41,240 bases of DNA from Litorimonas sp964565335 (GCA_964565335.1 CAZMEN010000019.1:1-41240); one strand, 5' to 3'. Positions 1-8,175 are shown, counted from the first letter of the stretch. The notes: generated from the sequence alone by a model not told the origin. Numbers and translations: made by a program.

Positions 1-691
1 AGGATTTCACTGTGCCGATGCGCGTGCCGCCCGCCTCTGTGATACCCAGATGGAGCGGGGCGTCTGTGGCGTCCGCCAATTGGTGATAGGCCGCAACAGT
101 GAGGAAAATATCGCTGGCTTTGACCGAGATTTTATAATCATGGAAACCCTCATCATCGAGCATGCGCGCATGCATGAGCGCGCTCTCGACCATGGCGTCG
201 GGGCAAGGCTCTCCGTATTTTTCGAGGAGGTCACGTTCGAGGCTGCCGCCATTCACGCCGATACGGATAGAGCAGCCATTGGCGCGCGCGGCCGCGACGA
301 CTTCTTTCACCCGCGCCTGTCCGCCAATATTGCCGGGATTAATACGCAGGCAGGCCGCGCCGTTATCCGCCGCCTCTATGCCGCGTTTATAATGGAAATG
401 AATGTCCGCCACGAGGGGGACTTCGACTTGATCGACAATCGCGCGCAAGGCGGCGCTGCTGTCGGGATCAGGTACAGAGACGCGGACGATATCGGCCCCT
501 GCCTCTTGGAGGGCGAGGGTTTGCGCGACGGTGGCCTCGACGTCATGGGTAATCGTGTTAGTCATGGACTGCACCGCAATGGGCGCATCGCCGCCGACCT
601 CAACCTTGCCGACGTGGATTTTGCGGCATTTGCGGCGCTCTATCGTGCGCCAAGGGCGGATGGAATTAATGTCAGTGGGTTGGGCGCTCAT
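1..691 (-). CDS. ispG: 4-hydroxy-3-methylbut-2-en-1-yl diphosphate synthase IspG (partial, C-terminus beyond window)
   Basis: IspG (GcpE) is a cytoplasmic iron-sulfur enzyme of the non-mevalonate isoprenoid pathway that converts MEcPP to HMBPP. The window holds the first 230 residues of an open frame that runs off the left edge. The start ATG (689-691) opens MSAQPTDINSIRPW. Family segments follow in order: VGGDAPIAVQSMTNT, the TIM-barrel stretch VRVSVPDPDSS, PLVADIHFHY, CLRINPGNIG and IRIGVNGGSLE. The C-terminal [4Fe-4S] cysteine domain is not in view. The gene lies 92 bases downstream of rodZ on the same strand and is probably co-transcribed with it. Identification is secure. Confidence 0.95.
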   Translation of the reverse strand, partial: MSAQPTDINSIRPWRTIERRKCRKIHVGKVEVGGDAPIAVQSMTNTITHDVEATVAQTLALQEAGADIVRVSVPDPDSSAALRAIVDQVEVPLVADIHFHYKRGIEAADNGAACLRINPGNIGGQARVKEVVAAARANGCSIRIGVNGGSLERDLLEKYGEPCPDAMVESALMHARMLDDEGFHDYKISVKASDIFLTVAAYHQLADATDAPLHLGITEAGGTRIGTVKS

Positions 692-783
692 GGGACGTTA
701 TGTGCCACGGGAGCGCGGCCAAATAAAGACGAAAAGACGGCTATTGGAGTGCTTTGTGAAGCGCGTATTGGCGCGGGAGCGGC

Positions 784-1521
784 CTAGCGCGGAAAGGGGA
801 CGTTTTTGAGCGGCTGCCCTGCTTCGCCGAGCGCGCCGAGATTATCTTCGCCGATAAACACATCCACGGCGCCCGCATCACGGACGCTGAATTTCAAATC
901 AGAGCCGCGCAGCGCGCTATAGGTTTCGCCCGTGACGAAAATACGGCTGATGACGGTTTTGCCGCGGCCGTCTTTAATCTGTACCCAACTCGGCGCATTG
1001 GCGCGTAAGGTCACCAGATTAGGGTCTATCGTTTTTTCTGCCTTTGCCGCGCCGCTGTCGGTCAAGCTCTCGACAACAGGGGCGTTGAACGCTGTCGGGC
1101 TCGCCGCTTGGATGGAGTTGGCACTGCCATACCACACGCCGAGCATGACGGCGAAACCCACCACGCCGAGCGCCGGCACAAATGCCCGGGGTAACTTGAT
1201 GGAATGTGTCGGAACGAAACGCGGGCCGCTGCGCACGCGAATATCTTCGGGCGCTTCGATGTCAGCCTTATAGCGCTTCACCACATTATCGGCGTCGAGG
1301 CCGAGGAATTTGGCATAGGTACGGACATAGCCGAGCGCGTAGCCAAGCGTCGGCAGAGCCTCTGAATTTAGCTGTTCTATGGCGCGGATATAGCCCACAC
1401 GCAGATGCGTCGCCTCGCTGACCTCTTGCGGGGTCAAATCGAGCGCCTCTCTGGCTTCTCGCAGAACAGTCCCAATATGACCTGCCCCGATCGCGCCGAA
1501 TTTGTGATCCAAATTTTGCAT
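784..1521 (-). CDS. rodZ: RodZ-like helix-turn-helix membrane protein
   Basis: RodZ links the MreB cytoskeleton to the cell-wall elongation machinery. The 245-residue product has the family layout. An N-terminal helix-turn-helix of the RodZ type spans about residues 12-80 (LREAREALDLTPQEVSEATH, then YALGYVRTYAKFLGLD). A proline-rich juxtamembrane stretch follows, then one membrane helix at about 112-135 (AFVPALGVVGFAVMLGVWYG). A periplasmic C-terminal domain of the DUF4115 type covers about 165-240 and contains SWVQIKDGRGKTV. It is shorter than the E. coli protein (337 residues), as expected for alphaproteobacterial forms. It lies upstream of ispG on the same strand, an arrangement seen in other proteobacteria. 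Start ATG at 1521. Confidence 0.88.
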   Translation of the reverse strand: MQNLDHKFGAIGAGHIGTVLREAREALDLTPQEVSEATHLRVGYIRAIEQLNSEALPTLGYALGYVRTYAKFLGLDADNVVKRYKADIEAPEDIRVRSGPRFVPTHSIKLPRAFVPALGVVGFAVMLGVWYGSANSIQAASPTAFNAPVVESLTDSGAAKAEKTIDPNLVTLRANAPSWVQIKDGRGKTVISRIFVTGETYSALRGSDLKFSVRDAGAVDVFIGEDNLGALGEAGQPLKNVPFPR

Positions 1522-1780
1522 CGCAATTCTACCTTAGATAACTCAGGTGTAAAATTACTTAACGAATTTCAAGGGATTAGCAATATATTTCATAATTCAG
1601 GCGAGAGGAAAGACAGCTCTACACCTGATGTTTTAGATGCGATTTATAAAGTCTCATTCTGAGGTTGCAGGCCCCGCTCGCAGGTGCAGGATTACGGGGC
1701 GGCGCTGAGGGCCTATTTCGCAAATGTGTTCACGGCAGGACGGTATTTGCCCCGCGCCCCAAACCTTACCAATCCGTCGC

Positions 1781-1809
1781 ATGACATTGCTCTCGCTTCG
1801 TCCTATATA
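1781..1809 (+). promoter_or_regulatory. Predicted sigma-70-type promoter of dsbB
   Basis: A good -35 box, ATGACA (1781-1786), is followed by 17 bases and a -10 box, TATATA (1804-1809). The dsbB ATG begins at 1816, six bases after the -10 box, about where transcription should start. No Shine-Dalgarno sequence is present between the -10 box and the ATG, so the mRNA may be leaderless. Boxes are read directly; promoter activity and start point are inferred. Confidence 0.5.
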
Positions 1810-1815
1810 GACGCC

Positions 1816-2328
1816 ATGAAACGCACACGCCTTTTGAACTCGCCCTATACGGCCCCGCTCTTTGCGCTTCTCCTGTCGGGAGGTCTGTTAATCGGCGCCT
1901 GGATTGCGCAATACGGCTTTGGCTATTACCCTTGCACGATGTGTTACTGGCAGCGCCATGTTCACAAAGCCGTTGTGGCTGTCGCCGCCTTGGCGCTCCT
2001 TACGACCTTTTTAGGATTGCCGCTGCGCAAGGCGCTCGTCCTGATGCTCGTCTTGTTATTCATCGGCAGTGCAGGGCTGGCTTTTTATCATGCGGGCGTT
2101 GAGTTTAAATGGTGGGCTGGCCCGCAGACTTGCTCTGCCCCGCTCAGCGGCGAAATGACAAATTTCTCAGGCGAGAATTTATTTGACCAGCTCGACCAAA
2201 AAATCAAACCGCCCTCTTGTTCCGAAGCCGTCTGGTTCTTCCTTGGCCTCTCTATGGCGATGTGGAACGGCCTGCTCTCGCTCTTCGGGGCCGTCGGTAC
2301 CGCCCTCTTTATGAAAAAGGCTCAATAA
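1816..2328 (+). CDS. dsbB: DsbB family disulfide bond formation protein
   Basis: This inner-membrane quinone reductase reoxidises DsbA and so drives disulfide formation in the periplasm. The 170-residue protein has four predicted membrane helices. The first periplasmic loop carries the CxxC pair (YPCTMCYWQRH), and the second loop has the other redox cysteine pair (QTCSAPLSG and PPSCSEAVW). This matches the two cysteine pairs of the DsbB family. An upstream extension of the open frame to 1684 exists but has no family features, whereas MKRTRLLNSPY at 1816 fits the family N-terminus. The stop overlaps the coq7 start (TAATG), so the two genes are translationally coupled. DsbB reduces ubiquinone and Coq7 makes it, which may explain the pairing. 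Confidence 0.88.
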   Translation: MKRTRLLNSPYTAPLFALLLSGGLLIGAWIAQYGFGYYPCTMCYWQRHVHKAVVAVAALALLTTFLGLPLRKALVLMLVLLFIGSAGLAFYHAGVEFKWWAGPQTCSAPLSGEMTNFSGENLFDQLDQKIKPPSCSEAVWFFLGLSMAMWNGLLSLFGAVGTALFMKKAQ

Positions 2329-2879
2329 TGCCCCGCAGCGCCTCTACACGAAAACGGACTAACCCCCGCATTGCAGAAATGCTGCGCGTTGACCATGCGG
2401 GCGAATATGGCGCGGTGGCGATTTATAAGGGCCAAAAGGCCGTGTTCGGCGCGAACCCAAAAACGCGCCATATGGCCGACCAATTACAAGAGATGCAGGA
2501 CGAAGAACAAAAACATCTCGACGCTTTTGATAAGCTCCTGATTGAACGCAATGTCCGTCCCACAGCCATGACGCCGATTTGGAATGTAGCAGGCTATGGC
2601 CTCGGCGTCGTCACCGCGCTGATGGGGGAAAAGGCGGCGCATGCCTGCACCGAAGCCGTGGAAACCGTCATCGAGCAGCATTACGATGCCCAATCCAAAG
2701 AGATTGCCCAAGATGAGCCTGAACTGGCCGCCACGTTTCGAGAGTTCCGAGAAGACGAATTACACCACCGCGATATCGCCCTCGAGGGCGGTGCCAAAGA
2801 TGCGCCCGCTTACGGCCTGTTATCCCGCGTCATTCGGGCGGGATGCCATGCGGCCATTAAAATCACTGAAAAGGTTTGA
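2328..2879 (+). CDS. coq7: Demethoxyubiquinone hydroxylase, Coq7 type
   Basis: This di-iron monooxygenase performs the last hydroxylation in ubiquinone synthesis (5-demethoxyubiquinone to 5-hydroxyubiquinone) at the membrane surface. The 183-residue product has the ferritin-like carboxylate and histidine ligands expected of Coq7: LRVDHAGEYGAVAIY, MQDEEQKHLDAF, CTEAVETVIEQHY and FREDELHHRDIAL. The N-terminus reads MPRSASTRKRTNPRI. The start overlaps the dsbB stop by one base. Alphaproteobacteria commonly use Coq7 rather than the flavoprotein UbiF, consistent with this being the housekeeping enzyme. A hairpin lies at the stop codon. Confidence 0.93.
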   Translation: MPRSASTRKRTNPRIAEMLRVDHAGEYGAVAIYKGQKAVFGANPKTRHMADQLQEMQDEEQKHLDAFDKLLIERNVRPTAMTPIWNVAGYGLGVVTALMGEKAAHACTEAVETVIEQHYDAQSKEIAQDEPELAATFREFREDELHHRDIALEGGAKDAPAYGLLSRVIRAGCHAAIKITEKV

Positions 2880-2898
2880 AACCGTTTGTGACGGTTTC
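2878..2898 (+). terminator. Perfect 8-bp hairpin at the coq7 stop, possible terminator
   Basis: GAAACCGT (2878-2885) pairs with ACGGTTTC (2891-2898) around the loop TTGTG. It begins in the coq7 stop codon. There is no following T run, so it may stabilise the 3' end or act in a factor-dependent way rather than as a classical intrinsic terminator. Confidence 0.4.
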
Positions 2899-3019
2899 TG
2901 ACGAGTTGTTAATGACGTAGAGGCCTTCTGTTAAGGTGACCGCTCTATAAGCAAGGAAAGCTTTGGCCGTAAATGGAGACATTGACAGGCCAAATTCACA
3001 CAATTACACTGAGGCTGTT

Positions 3020-3406
3020 ATGTTCAAATCTCCCCCAATCCTTGCATTATGTGCGTTCTCTCTTTTGGGCCTTTCCGCCTGCGCCACAGGTGGGGCAGCG
3101 CATCAACCCATTATTGATGGCCCAAAAGACGCGGTTTACCATCAAGACCTTTCGGACTGTCGATCCTTTGCCGAAGAGCGCGGCTATGATAATTCAGATG
3201 TGCGCACACAGGCCTTAATCGGCGCAGGGATAGGCGGCGTACTTGGCCTATTAGATGCCCAAAGTGCCGATGAAGGGGATTTCTTTACCGGCGCGATTAT
3301 TGGCGGGTTGTTTGGCGGAGGATCTGAAGCTTTGGAAACACGCGGCCAAAGACGCGAAATTCTGCTAAACTGTATGGCCGGACGCGGACACCGCGTATTA
3401 GGCTAG
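3020..3406 (+). CDS. Small lipoprotein with glycine-zipper segments
   Basis: Function unknown. The 128-residue product has a lipoprotein signal peptide (MFKSPPILALCAFSLLGLSAC) with lipobox LSAC, predicting a lipid-anchored envelope protein. The mature part contains two glycine-rich stretches (IGAGIGGVLGLLDA and GAIIGGLFGGGSEAL) separated by an acidic segment. This resembles the glycine-zipper lipoproteins found in many proteobacterial envelopes. The C-terminus (ILLNCMAGRGHRVLG) has a Cys as in that group. ATG 3020 is chosen because the signal peptide starts there; the frame is open further upstream without a signal. A strong terminator follows. Confidence 0.75.
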   Translation: MFKSPPILALCAFSLLGLSACATGGAAHQPIIDGPKDAVYHQDLSDCRSFAEERGYDNSDVRTQALIGAGIGGVLGLLDAQSADEGDFFTGAIIGGLFGGGSEALETRGQRREILLNCMAGRGHRVLG

Positions 3407-3433
3407 ACACCCTCAAACATTAAAAAACAAATC

Positions 3434-3457
3434 AACCCGCCTTCTGGCGGGTTTTTT
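3434..3457 (+). terminator. Rho-independent terminator after the lipoprotein gene
   Basis: AACCCGCC (3434-3441), loop TTCT, then GGCGGGTT (3446-3453), running into a T run. It lies 28 bases after the stop codon. Confidence 0.88.
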
Positions 3458-3594
3458 AATACAGACTATACCGTTTCAGCCTGCGTTATGGTCTAAGCTC
3501 TATATACGCCAAAAAATCGCCAAATGGTGACAAGAGAATGTTCATCTGTCACAGTCGCTCTATTAAACCGATTTGACACTGATTTGGAGCCTCT

Positions 3595-4701
3595 ATGAAA
3601 ACCCGTGCCGCTGTTGCTTTTGAAGCCGGAAAGCCTCTCGAAATTGTTGAACTGGATTTAGAAGGCCCGCAAGCGGGTGAGGTTTTAGTCGAAATCAAAG
3701 CCACGGGCGTGTGCCATACGGATGCCATCACGCTCTCGGGCGATGACCCCGAAGGCGCGTTTCCCGCCGTGCTGGGCCATGAAGGCGCAGGGATTGTGCG
3801 CGAAGTGGGCGCGGGCGTGACGTCGCTTAAACCCGGCGATCATGTGATCCCGCTTTACACCGCTGAATGCCGCACTTGCGAATATTGCCTGAACCCGAAA
3901 ACCAATCTCTGCCAGAAAGTGCGCGCCACCCAAGGTAAAGGCGTGATGCCAAACGGCACATCGCGCTTTTCCTATAAGGGCGAAAAAATCCTACATTATA
4001 TGGGCACGTCGACCTTTTCCAATTTCACCGTCCTGCCTGAAATCAGCCTCGCCAAAGTGCGGTCTGACGCGCCCTTTGATAAAATTTGCTATATTGGCTG
4101 CGGCGTGACGACGGGGATTGGCGCGGTGATGTTTACGGCCAAGGTCGAGCCAAATTCTACGGCTGTTGTCTTTGGCCTTGGCGGGATTGGCCTGAATGTT
4201 ATTCAAGGGCTTCGCCTGATTGGCGCGCGGCAGATTGTGGGCGTAGATATTAATCCGGCACGCGAAAAAATTGCCCGCCAATTCGGCATGACGGATTTCG
4301 TCAATCCGAAGGACCATACAGATTTGGTCGCGCATCTGGTCGAGCTGACAGGCGGCGGGGCCGATTACTCTTTTGAATGTATCGGCAATGTCAAAGTCAT
4401 GCGCGACGCATTGGAATGCGCCCACAAGGGTTGGGGCGAAAGCATCATCATAGGCGTAGCCCCCGCAGGCGCCGAAATTCAAACGCGGCCTTTCCAACTC
4501 GTCACGGGGCGAAGCTGGCGCGGCTCCGCTTTTGGCGGCGCGAGGGGTCGCACGGACGTCCCCAAAATCGTCGATATGTATATGGACGGGCGTATTGATA
4601 TTGACAGCCTGATAACCCACAAAATGCCGCTTGAGGATATTAATAAAGCGTTTGATTTAATGCATGAAGGGAAGAGCATTCGGAGCGTTGTGGAGTTTTA
4701 A
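3595..4701 (+). CDS. frmA: S-(hydroxymethyl)glutathione dehydrogenase / class III alcohol dehydrogenase
   Basis: This enzyme oxidises the formaldehyde-glutathione adduct to S-formylglutathione with NAD+, the first enzymatic step of glutathione-dependent formaldehyde detoxification. The 368-residue product is full length for class III zinc alcohol dehydrogenases. Catalytic zinc ligands are visible at C40 (GVCHTD) and H62 (GHEGAG), with a third Cys in CYIGCGVTTG. The structural zinc site has C92, C95, C98 and C106. The nucleotide-binding loop reads FGLGGIGLNVIQG. GGAG lies upstream of the ATG. fghA, for the next step, lies about 1.8 kb downstream on the same strand with a VOC protein between them. 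Confidence 0.96.
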   Translation: MKTRAAVAFEAGKPLEIVELDLEGPQAGEVLVEIKATGVCHTDAITLSGDDPEGAFPAVLGHEGAGIVREVGAGVTSLKPGDHVIPLYTAECRTCEYCLNPKTNLCQKVRATQGKGVMPNGTSRFSYKGEKILHYMGTSTFSNFTVLPEISLAKVRSDAPFDKICYIGCGVTTGIGAVMFTAKVEPNSTAVVFGLGGIGLNVIQGLRLIGARQIVGVDINPAREKIARQFGMTDFVNPKDHTDLVAHLVELTGGGADYSFECIGNVKVMRDALECAHKGWGESIIIGVAPAGAEIQTRPFQLVTGRSWRGSAFGGARGRTDVPKIVDMYMDGRIDIDSLITHKMPLEDINKAFDLMHEGKSIRSVVEF

Positions 4702-4704
4702 ACC

Positions 4705-5328
4705 TTGATTTCTGTTGCAATAAACAAATCTGATTTTTTCGAAAAACTAGGCACTCAAGGAGAGACCGTTGGCCCGAAGTCAGGCCCAAATCGCAGAACC
4801 AAGCAAGATGAAGAAGCGTGGTTATTACGTAGATTGTTCTCCAACCTTGTTGAGAAAAATCAAATTAATTGGCCGCTCACTATAAAGCAATCCGATAAAC
4901 CTGATGCCATTATTAGCGAAGGTCATACTGAATATGGTTTAGAAATAACTTCCGCCATTTCTCAGAATGATGCGAGAGAAATTGTCGAAGCAGAAAAGGC
5001 TGATATAGGCGTATACAGCATCGGCACTTTTGGGGGAAGTAGTGCGACAAGTAGTGAGGCCGCCTCTTTCGAATTTATCCAAAATATTCAAGCTGCACTC
5101 AACAAAAAAGCATCTAAACCATATGTCAAGCAACGACCAACAGACTTACTCATTTATGTGAGAGGGAATAATTCGTTTTGGTTAGATAGCGATTGGGGTG
5201 CAGATGACGACTGTAACGAACATCAAAATGCCGTTTGCAATTATTCCTACAAAAAGATGGAGCATTTCCGGCGAGTATTTCTTTATTGGAATAGTGGGAA
5301 ATTATTTTCGATTGGCTCTAACACTTGA
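4705..5328 (+). CDS. Unrecognised 207-residue protein, weakly PD-(D/E)XK nuclease-like
   Basis: I do not recognise this protein. The start is TTG at 4705, three bases after the frmA stop, with GGAG about ten bases upstream; no in-frame ATG precedes the conserved-looking part. It is soluble, with no signal peptide or membrane helix. Its base composition is clearly richer in A and T than frmA, suggesting acquired DNA. One stretch (PD at 66-67, then E80-I-T82 in EYGLEIT) has the spacing of a PD-(D/E)XK nuclease core, with Thr where Lys is usual; this is only a hint. It interrupts the spacing between frmA and the VOC gene. Confidence 0.6.
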   Translation: MISVAINKSDFFEKLGTQGETVGPKSGPNRRTKQDEEAWLLRRLFSNLVEKNQINWPLTIKQSDKPDAIISEGHTEYGLEITSAISQNDAREIVEAEKADIGVYSIGTFGGSSATSSEAASFEFIQNIQAALNKKASKPYVKQRPTDLLIYVRGNNSFWLDSDWGADDDCNEHQNAVCNYSYKKMEHFRRVFLYWNSGKLFSIGSNT

Positions 5329-5373
5329 ATGCAGCCACTAAAAAGAATTAAGTACCCTTGAGAGGGAAAACAC

Positions 5374-5751
5374 ATGTTCACACATATTATGGTCGGGGCG
5401 AATGACCCTGCGGCGTCTATTAAATTTTATGATGAAGCGCTTGGGGCGCTGGGCATTAAAGGCCACAATATGGGCGACAAAGCCTTTTACTCTCATAATG
5501 GCGGCGCGTTTGGTGTTGGGAAACCCGTCGACGGAAACAGTGCGACGTTCGCTAATGGCGGCACCATCGGGTTCAAAGCAGAGAGCAAAGAACAAGTTGA
5601 TGCCTTTCACGCGGCAGGCTGTGCCAATGGCGGGACGTGTGAGGGCAAACCTGGCAAGCGCGAAGGTGCGCCCGGCGATAATTACGGCGCATATTTGCGC
5701 GACCCCGTCGGCAATAAGGTTTGTGCCTTTTATACAGCGCCGCAAAGCTAG
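5374..5751 (+). CDS. VOC (glyoxalase/bleomycin-resistance fold) family protein
   Basis: Members of this fold include glyoxalase I, extradiol dioxygenases and glutathione-S-transferase-type resistance proteins; the substrate here is not known. The 125-residue product is one VOC domain. It begins MFTHIMVGANDPAASIKFYD, the usual first strand and helix, and ends RDPVGNKVCAFY, the usual last strand. It sits between the formaldehyde genes frmA and fghA, so a role with glutathione adducts or related aldehydes is plausible. A good ribosome-binding site (GAGAGGG) precedes the ATG. Confidence 0.85.
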   Translation: MFTHIMVGANDPAASIKFYDEALGALGIKGHNMGDKAFYSHNGGAFGVGKPVDGNSATFANGGTIGFKAESKEQVDAFHAAGCANGGTCEGKPGKREGAPGDNYGAYLRDPVGNKVCAFYTAPQS

Positions 5752-5762
5752 AAGCTAAGCCT

Positions 5763-6515
5763 ATGGCCAATTACGCTGTTTTAATCGGATGCCCTTCCAA
5801 AGATGCCACCCAAGATGATTGGGGTCAGTTTTGGAATTATAAAGGCTCGGACAATAAAGGTTGGGGACCTCTCTGGCGCTCAAAATACTGCGTCGCGGGG
5901 TTCTGGCTGGCGTGCTTTTCACTTAAAGATAAAGTGCGAATTAATAGAGCTGACGCAGATGATTATCCTCCCATGTTTACGGCCTATTTCGTTGAGAGTG
6001 AAATTGCGGTTAAGCGTTTATTAGAAAGAAAAGACTTAATCTTATCCTCTGTTCCAAAGGCACTTTTTGAGAGTTACGGAATACTTTATGACAATTGGAT
6101 TGAAACTATAAGGCAAGAATTTCCTAAAGGTATTTTATTGGATTGTGATGATCTGTTTAACATGACGGGGCATGAAGAAGGTTCATTAGGGCTAGAACAA
6201 CATCTCGACCATTTAATTAAGTCTGAAAAAAATAAAACACCTCTCGATTTGACTCATCTGGGGCTCACTGGTTTACTTACTTTAGGAGATATATCTCCCT
6301 ATGAAGCTGTTCATAATTCACCCAATGATATGGCTTTAGCTTGGCGTTATACAACAACGGGGTATCCTGAAGACGGCATTCCAAAATGGCTCCTCGAATT
6401 AACGCCTGAGGAAATTTCCTTCGCCAAGCATGCGTTTTCAAATGTGCAAGAAGATAAATTAATGACGCCTATTATAGCCCCTGAACAGCAAAAGCCTTGG
6501 TGGAGATTTTGGTAA
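5763..6515 (+). CDS. Unrecognised 250-residue protein
   Basis: I do not recognise this protein. It is predicted to be soluble and acidic, rich in aromatic residues, and ends in the unusual tail KPWWRFW. An early segment WGQFWNYKGSDNKGWGPLW and a later DCDDLFNMTGHEE have no assignable function. ATG 5763 is chosen because it opens a natural N-terminus (MANYAVLIGC) just after the VOC gene; the open frame extends further upstream inside that gene. The stop overlaps the fghA start (TAATG), so it is coupled to fghA. Composition is richer in A and T than fghA, suggesting insertion into the formaldehyde operon. Confidence 0.65.
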   Translation: MANYAVLIGCPSKDATQDDWGQFWNYKGSDNKGWGPLWRSKYCVAGFWLACFSLKDKVRINRADADDYPPMFTAYFVESEIAVKRLLERKDLILSSVPKALFESYGILYDNWIETIRQEFPKGILLDCDDLFNMTGHEEGSLGLEQHLDHLIKSEKNKTPLDLTHLGLTGLLTLGDISPYEAVHNSPNDMALAWRYTTTGYPEDGIPKWLLELTPEEISFAKHAFSNVQEDKLMTPIIAPEQQKPWWRFW

Positions 6516-7369
6516 TGCCCCTCACTCATAAGTCAAAATGGCACTCCTTTGGCGGTACTCTGTCTGTCCACGAACATGAGAGCGCCGTCACGCAAACGCC
6601 GATGACCTTTGCAGTTTATACGCCGCCCACAACGGACGCCCATAATGGCCCCTTCCCTGTTCTGTGGTATTTATCGGGCCTCACCTGCACATGGGCGAAT
6701 GTGATGGAGAAGGCGGGATTACAGGGCTGGGCAGCTGAGCTGGGCCTGATGATTATTGCGCCGGATACTTCCCCTCGCGGCGATATTGTCGCCAATGTAG
6801 AGTCGTATGATTTGGGCCAAGGCGCAGGGTTTTACCTCTCTGCAACACAAGAGCCTTGGGCGGAGCATTATCAAATGGACCGCTATATTACTGAGGACCT
6901 CACGCCTATCATTGCCGATAATTTTAACGCTGATATGTCTCGCCAAGGCATTACGGGCCATTCTATGGGCGGGCACGGCGCGATAACGCTGCACCTCAAA
7001 AACCAAGATCAATTTAAATCCTGCTCGGCTTTTGCGCCGATAACCTCGCCCTCTCAAGTGCCATGGGGCGAGAAGGCGTTTAAAGCTTATCTCGGGGATA
7101 ATAAGGCCGATTGGGCGGCCTATGACGCGGCCGCATTGATTAAGGCGGGCCATAAGTCACAAGCTCACATCCTTATTGATACGGGCACAGCCGATAATTT
7201 TCGAGCAGAACAATTAAAGCCGGAAATATTCAAAGACGCCTGTAAATCAACGGGGCAAAGGCTCACTTCCCGATTGCAAGAGGGGTATGATCACAGCTAT
7301 TATTTCGTTGCCAGTTTTGCCGAAGAGCATTTGCGCTGGCACGCCGAGATTTTGAAAAAAACCGCATGA
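6515..7369 (+). CDS. fghA: S-formylglutathione hydrolase
   Basis: This cytoplasmic esterase hydrolyses S-formylglutathione to formate and glutathione, completing formaldehyde detoxification begun by FrmA. The 284-residue alpha/beta hydrolase is the usual family length (about 280). Visible features are PVLWYLSGLTCTWANVMEKAG with the oxyanion region, the substrate-loop segment DTSPRGD, the nucleophile elbow GHSMGGHG (Ser150), the acid region DTGTADNF and the catalytic His in GYDHSYYF. The start overlaps the previous stop by one base, and its own stop overlaps the next gene (ATGA), showing tight operon packing. Confidence 0.95.
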   Translation: MPLTHKSKWHSFGGTLSVHEHESAVTQTPMTFAVYTPPTTDAHNGPFPVLWYLSGLTCTWANVMEKAGLQGWAAELGLMIIAPDTSPRGDIVANVESYDLGQGAGFYLSATQEPWAEHYQMDRYITEDLTPIIADNFNADMSRQGITGHSMGGHGAITLHLKNQDQFKSCSAFAPITSPSQVPWGEKAFKAYLGDNKADWAAYDAAALIKAGHKSQAHILIDTGTADNFRAEQLKPEIFKDACKSTGQRLTSRLQEGYDHSYYFVASFAEEHLRWHAEILKKTA

Positions 7370-8175
7370 AATATCGAAGCCTCTTCGCCCTTTTTCTGTG
7401 GCTGATACCGGCTCACGCAAGTGCGAGCGAAAGCGCAGCCGCCGCTGAGCCGCGCAGCGATTGCTTGTCCGAAAACATTCTCTTGAACGAAGACTTCGAA
7501 AATAAAAAATCGAAAGCCGCAAGAATTATCAGAAAAGAAAAAAACTTAAACGTCACAAATGGAATGATGTCCATTCTCTATGTCGGGAATGAAAAGGGCA
7601 GCGAGCGAATGCGGGCTCATATACCGCTTCCCAGAGCCGTGCAGCAGGCCACGCTTAATTTCGATGTTTACTTCCCGGTTGATTTTGATTTTGTTTTAGG
7701 CGGAAAGCTGTTCGGCTTTGCTCCTGACAAACCTATTTGGGGCGGACAAGAGACAACCCTTGAGGGCTGGTCCAGCCGTATCATGTGGCGCGAAGGCGGA
7801 CGCGCTGTCACTTATAATTACCATCAAAACCGCCCCGGAAAATATGGCGAGGATAGCAAACCCGTTGGAGAGCCAAGCCTCATTCCGCGCGGCGAATGGG
7901 TGACGATGTCTCTCTATCTGGATGCAGGTACAGGGCACAAGGACGGCCGCTCTGAGGTGTGGGTCAATGGCCGCAAAGCCAGCGAACTGACGGACCTCTC
8001 TTTTTATGACAAAAGCAAAAGCGCGCCGATTACGACATTGGCTCTGCAAACTTTCTTCGGCGGAAGCAGCCCGAAATGGGCGCCAAAGACCGCAGATGGC
8101 CGTTACCGCAACCTCCCCGCCTTGGTCGATAATATGAGCGTGATTGAAGGACGCTGTGTTTTGGGTGGTGAATAA
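7366..8175 (+). CDS. Secreted polysaccharide lyase, PL14-like
   Basis: The 269-residue product has a signal peptide (SLFALFLWLIPAHASA) and then a beta-rich domain. Its motifs resemble polysaccharide lyase family 14, which cleaves alginate or glucuronan by beta-elimination. Matching segments are FVLGGKLFGFAPDKP with the following WGGQ, WSSRIMWREGGRA, the mid-strand pattern PRGEWVTMSLYLDAGTG, and ALQTFFGGSSPKWAPK near the end. The actual polymer is not known. It overlaps the fghA stop by four bases. The window also has a mannonate dehydratase and a uronate-type transporter, so acidic sugar polymers are plausible substrates. Family assignment is from memory of motifs and should be checked. Confidence 0.7.
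   Translation: MKYRSLFALFLWLIPAHASASESAAAAEPRSDCLSENILLNEDFENKKSKAARIIRKEKNLNVTNGMMSILYVGNEKGSERMRAHIPLPRAVQQATLNFDVYFPVDFDFVLGGKLFGFAPDKPIWGGQETTLEGWSSRIMWREGGRAVTYNYHQNRPGKYGEDSKPVGEPSLIPRGEWVTMSLYLDAGTGHKDGRSEVWVNGRKASELTDLSFYDKSKSAPITTLALQTFFGGSSPKWAPKTADGRYRNLPALVDNMSVIEGRCVLGGE

Noticed and set aside
50..787. Long plus-strand open frame opposite ispG
   Set aside because: It is a shadow of ispG, whose minus-strand translation shows clear family motifs.
1405..1662. 85-residue plus-strand frame overlapping the rodZ start
   Set aside because: It runs through the rodZ coding region antisense and then the promoter region, and its translation looks like no protein.
3573..3578. TTGACA box before frmA
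   Set aside because: It is only 17 bases from the ATG, so a matching -10 box would fall on the start codon; not a usable promoter for this gene.
3991..4620. 209-residue minus-strand frame inside frmA
   Set aside because: Antisense shadow of a well-supported dehydrogenase gene.
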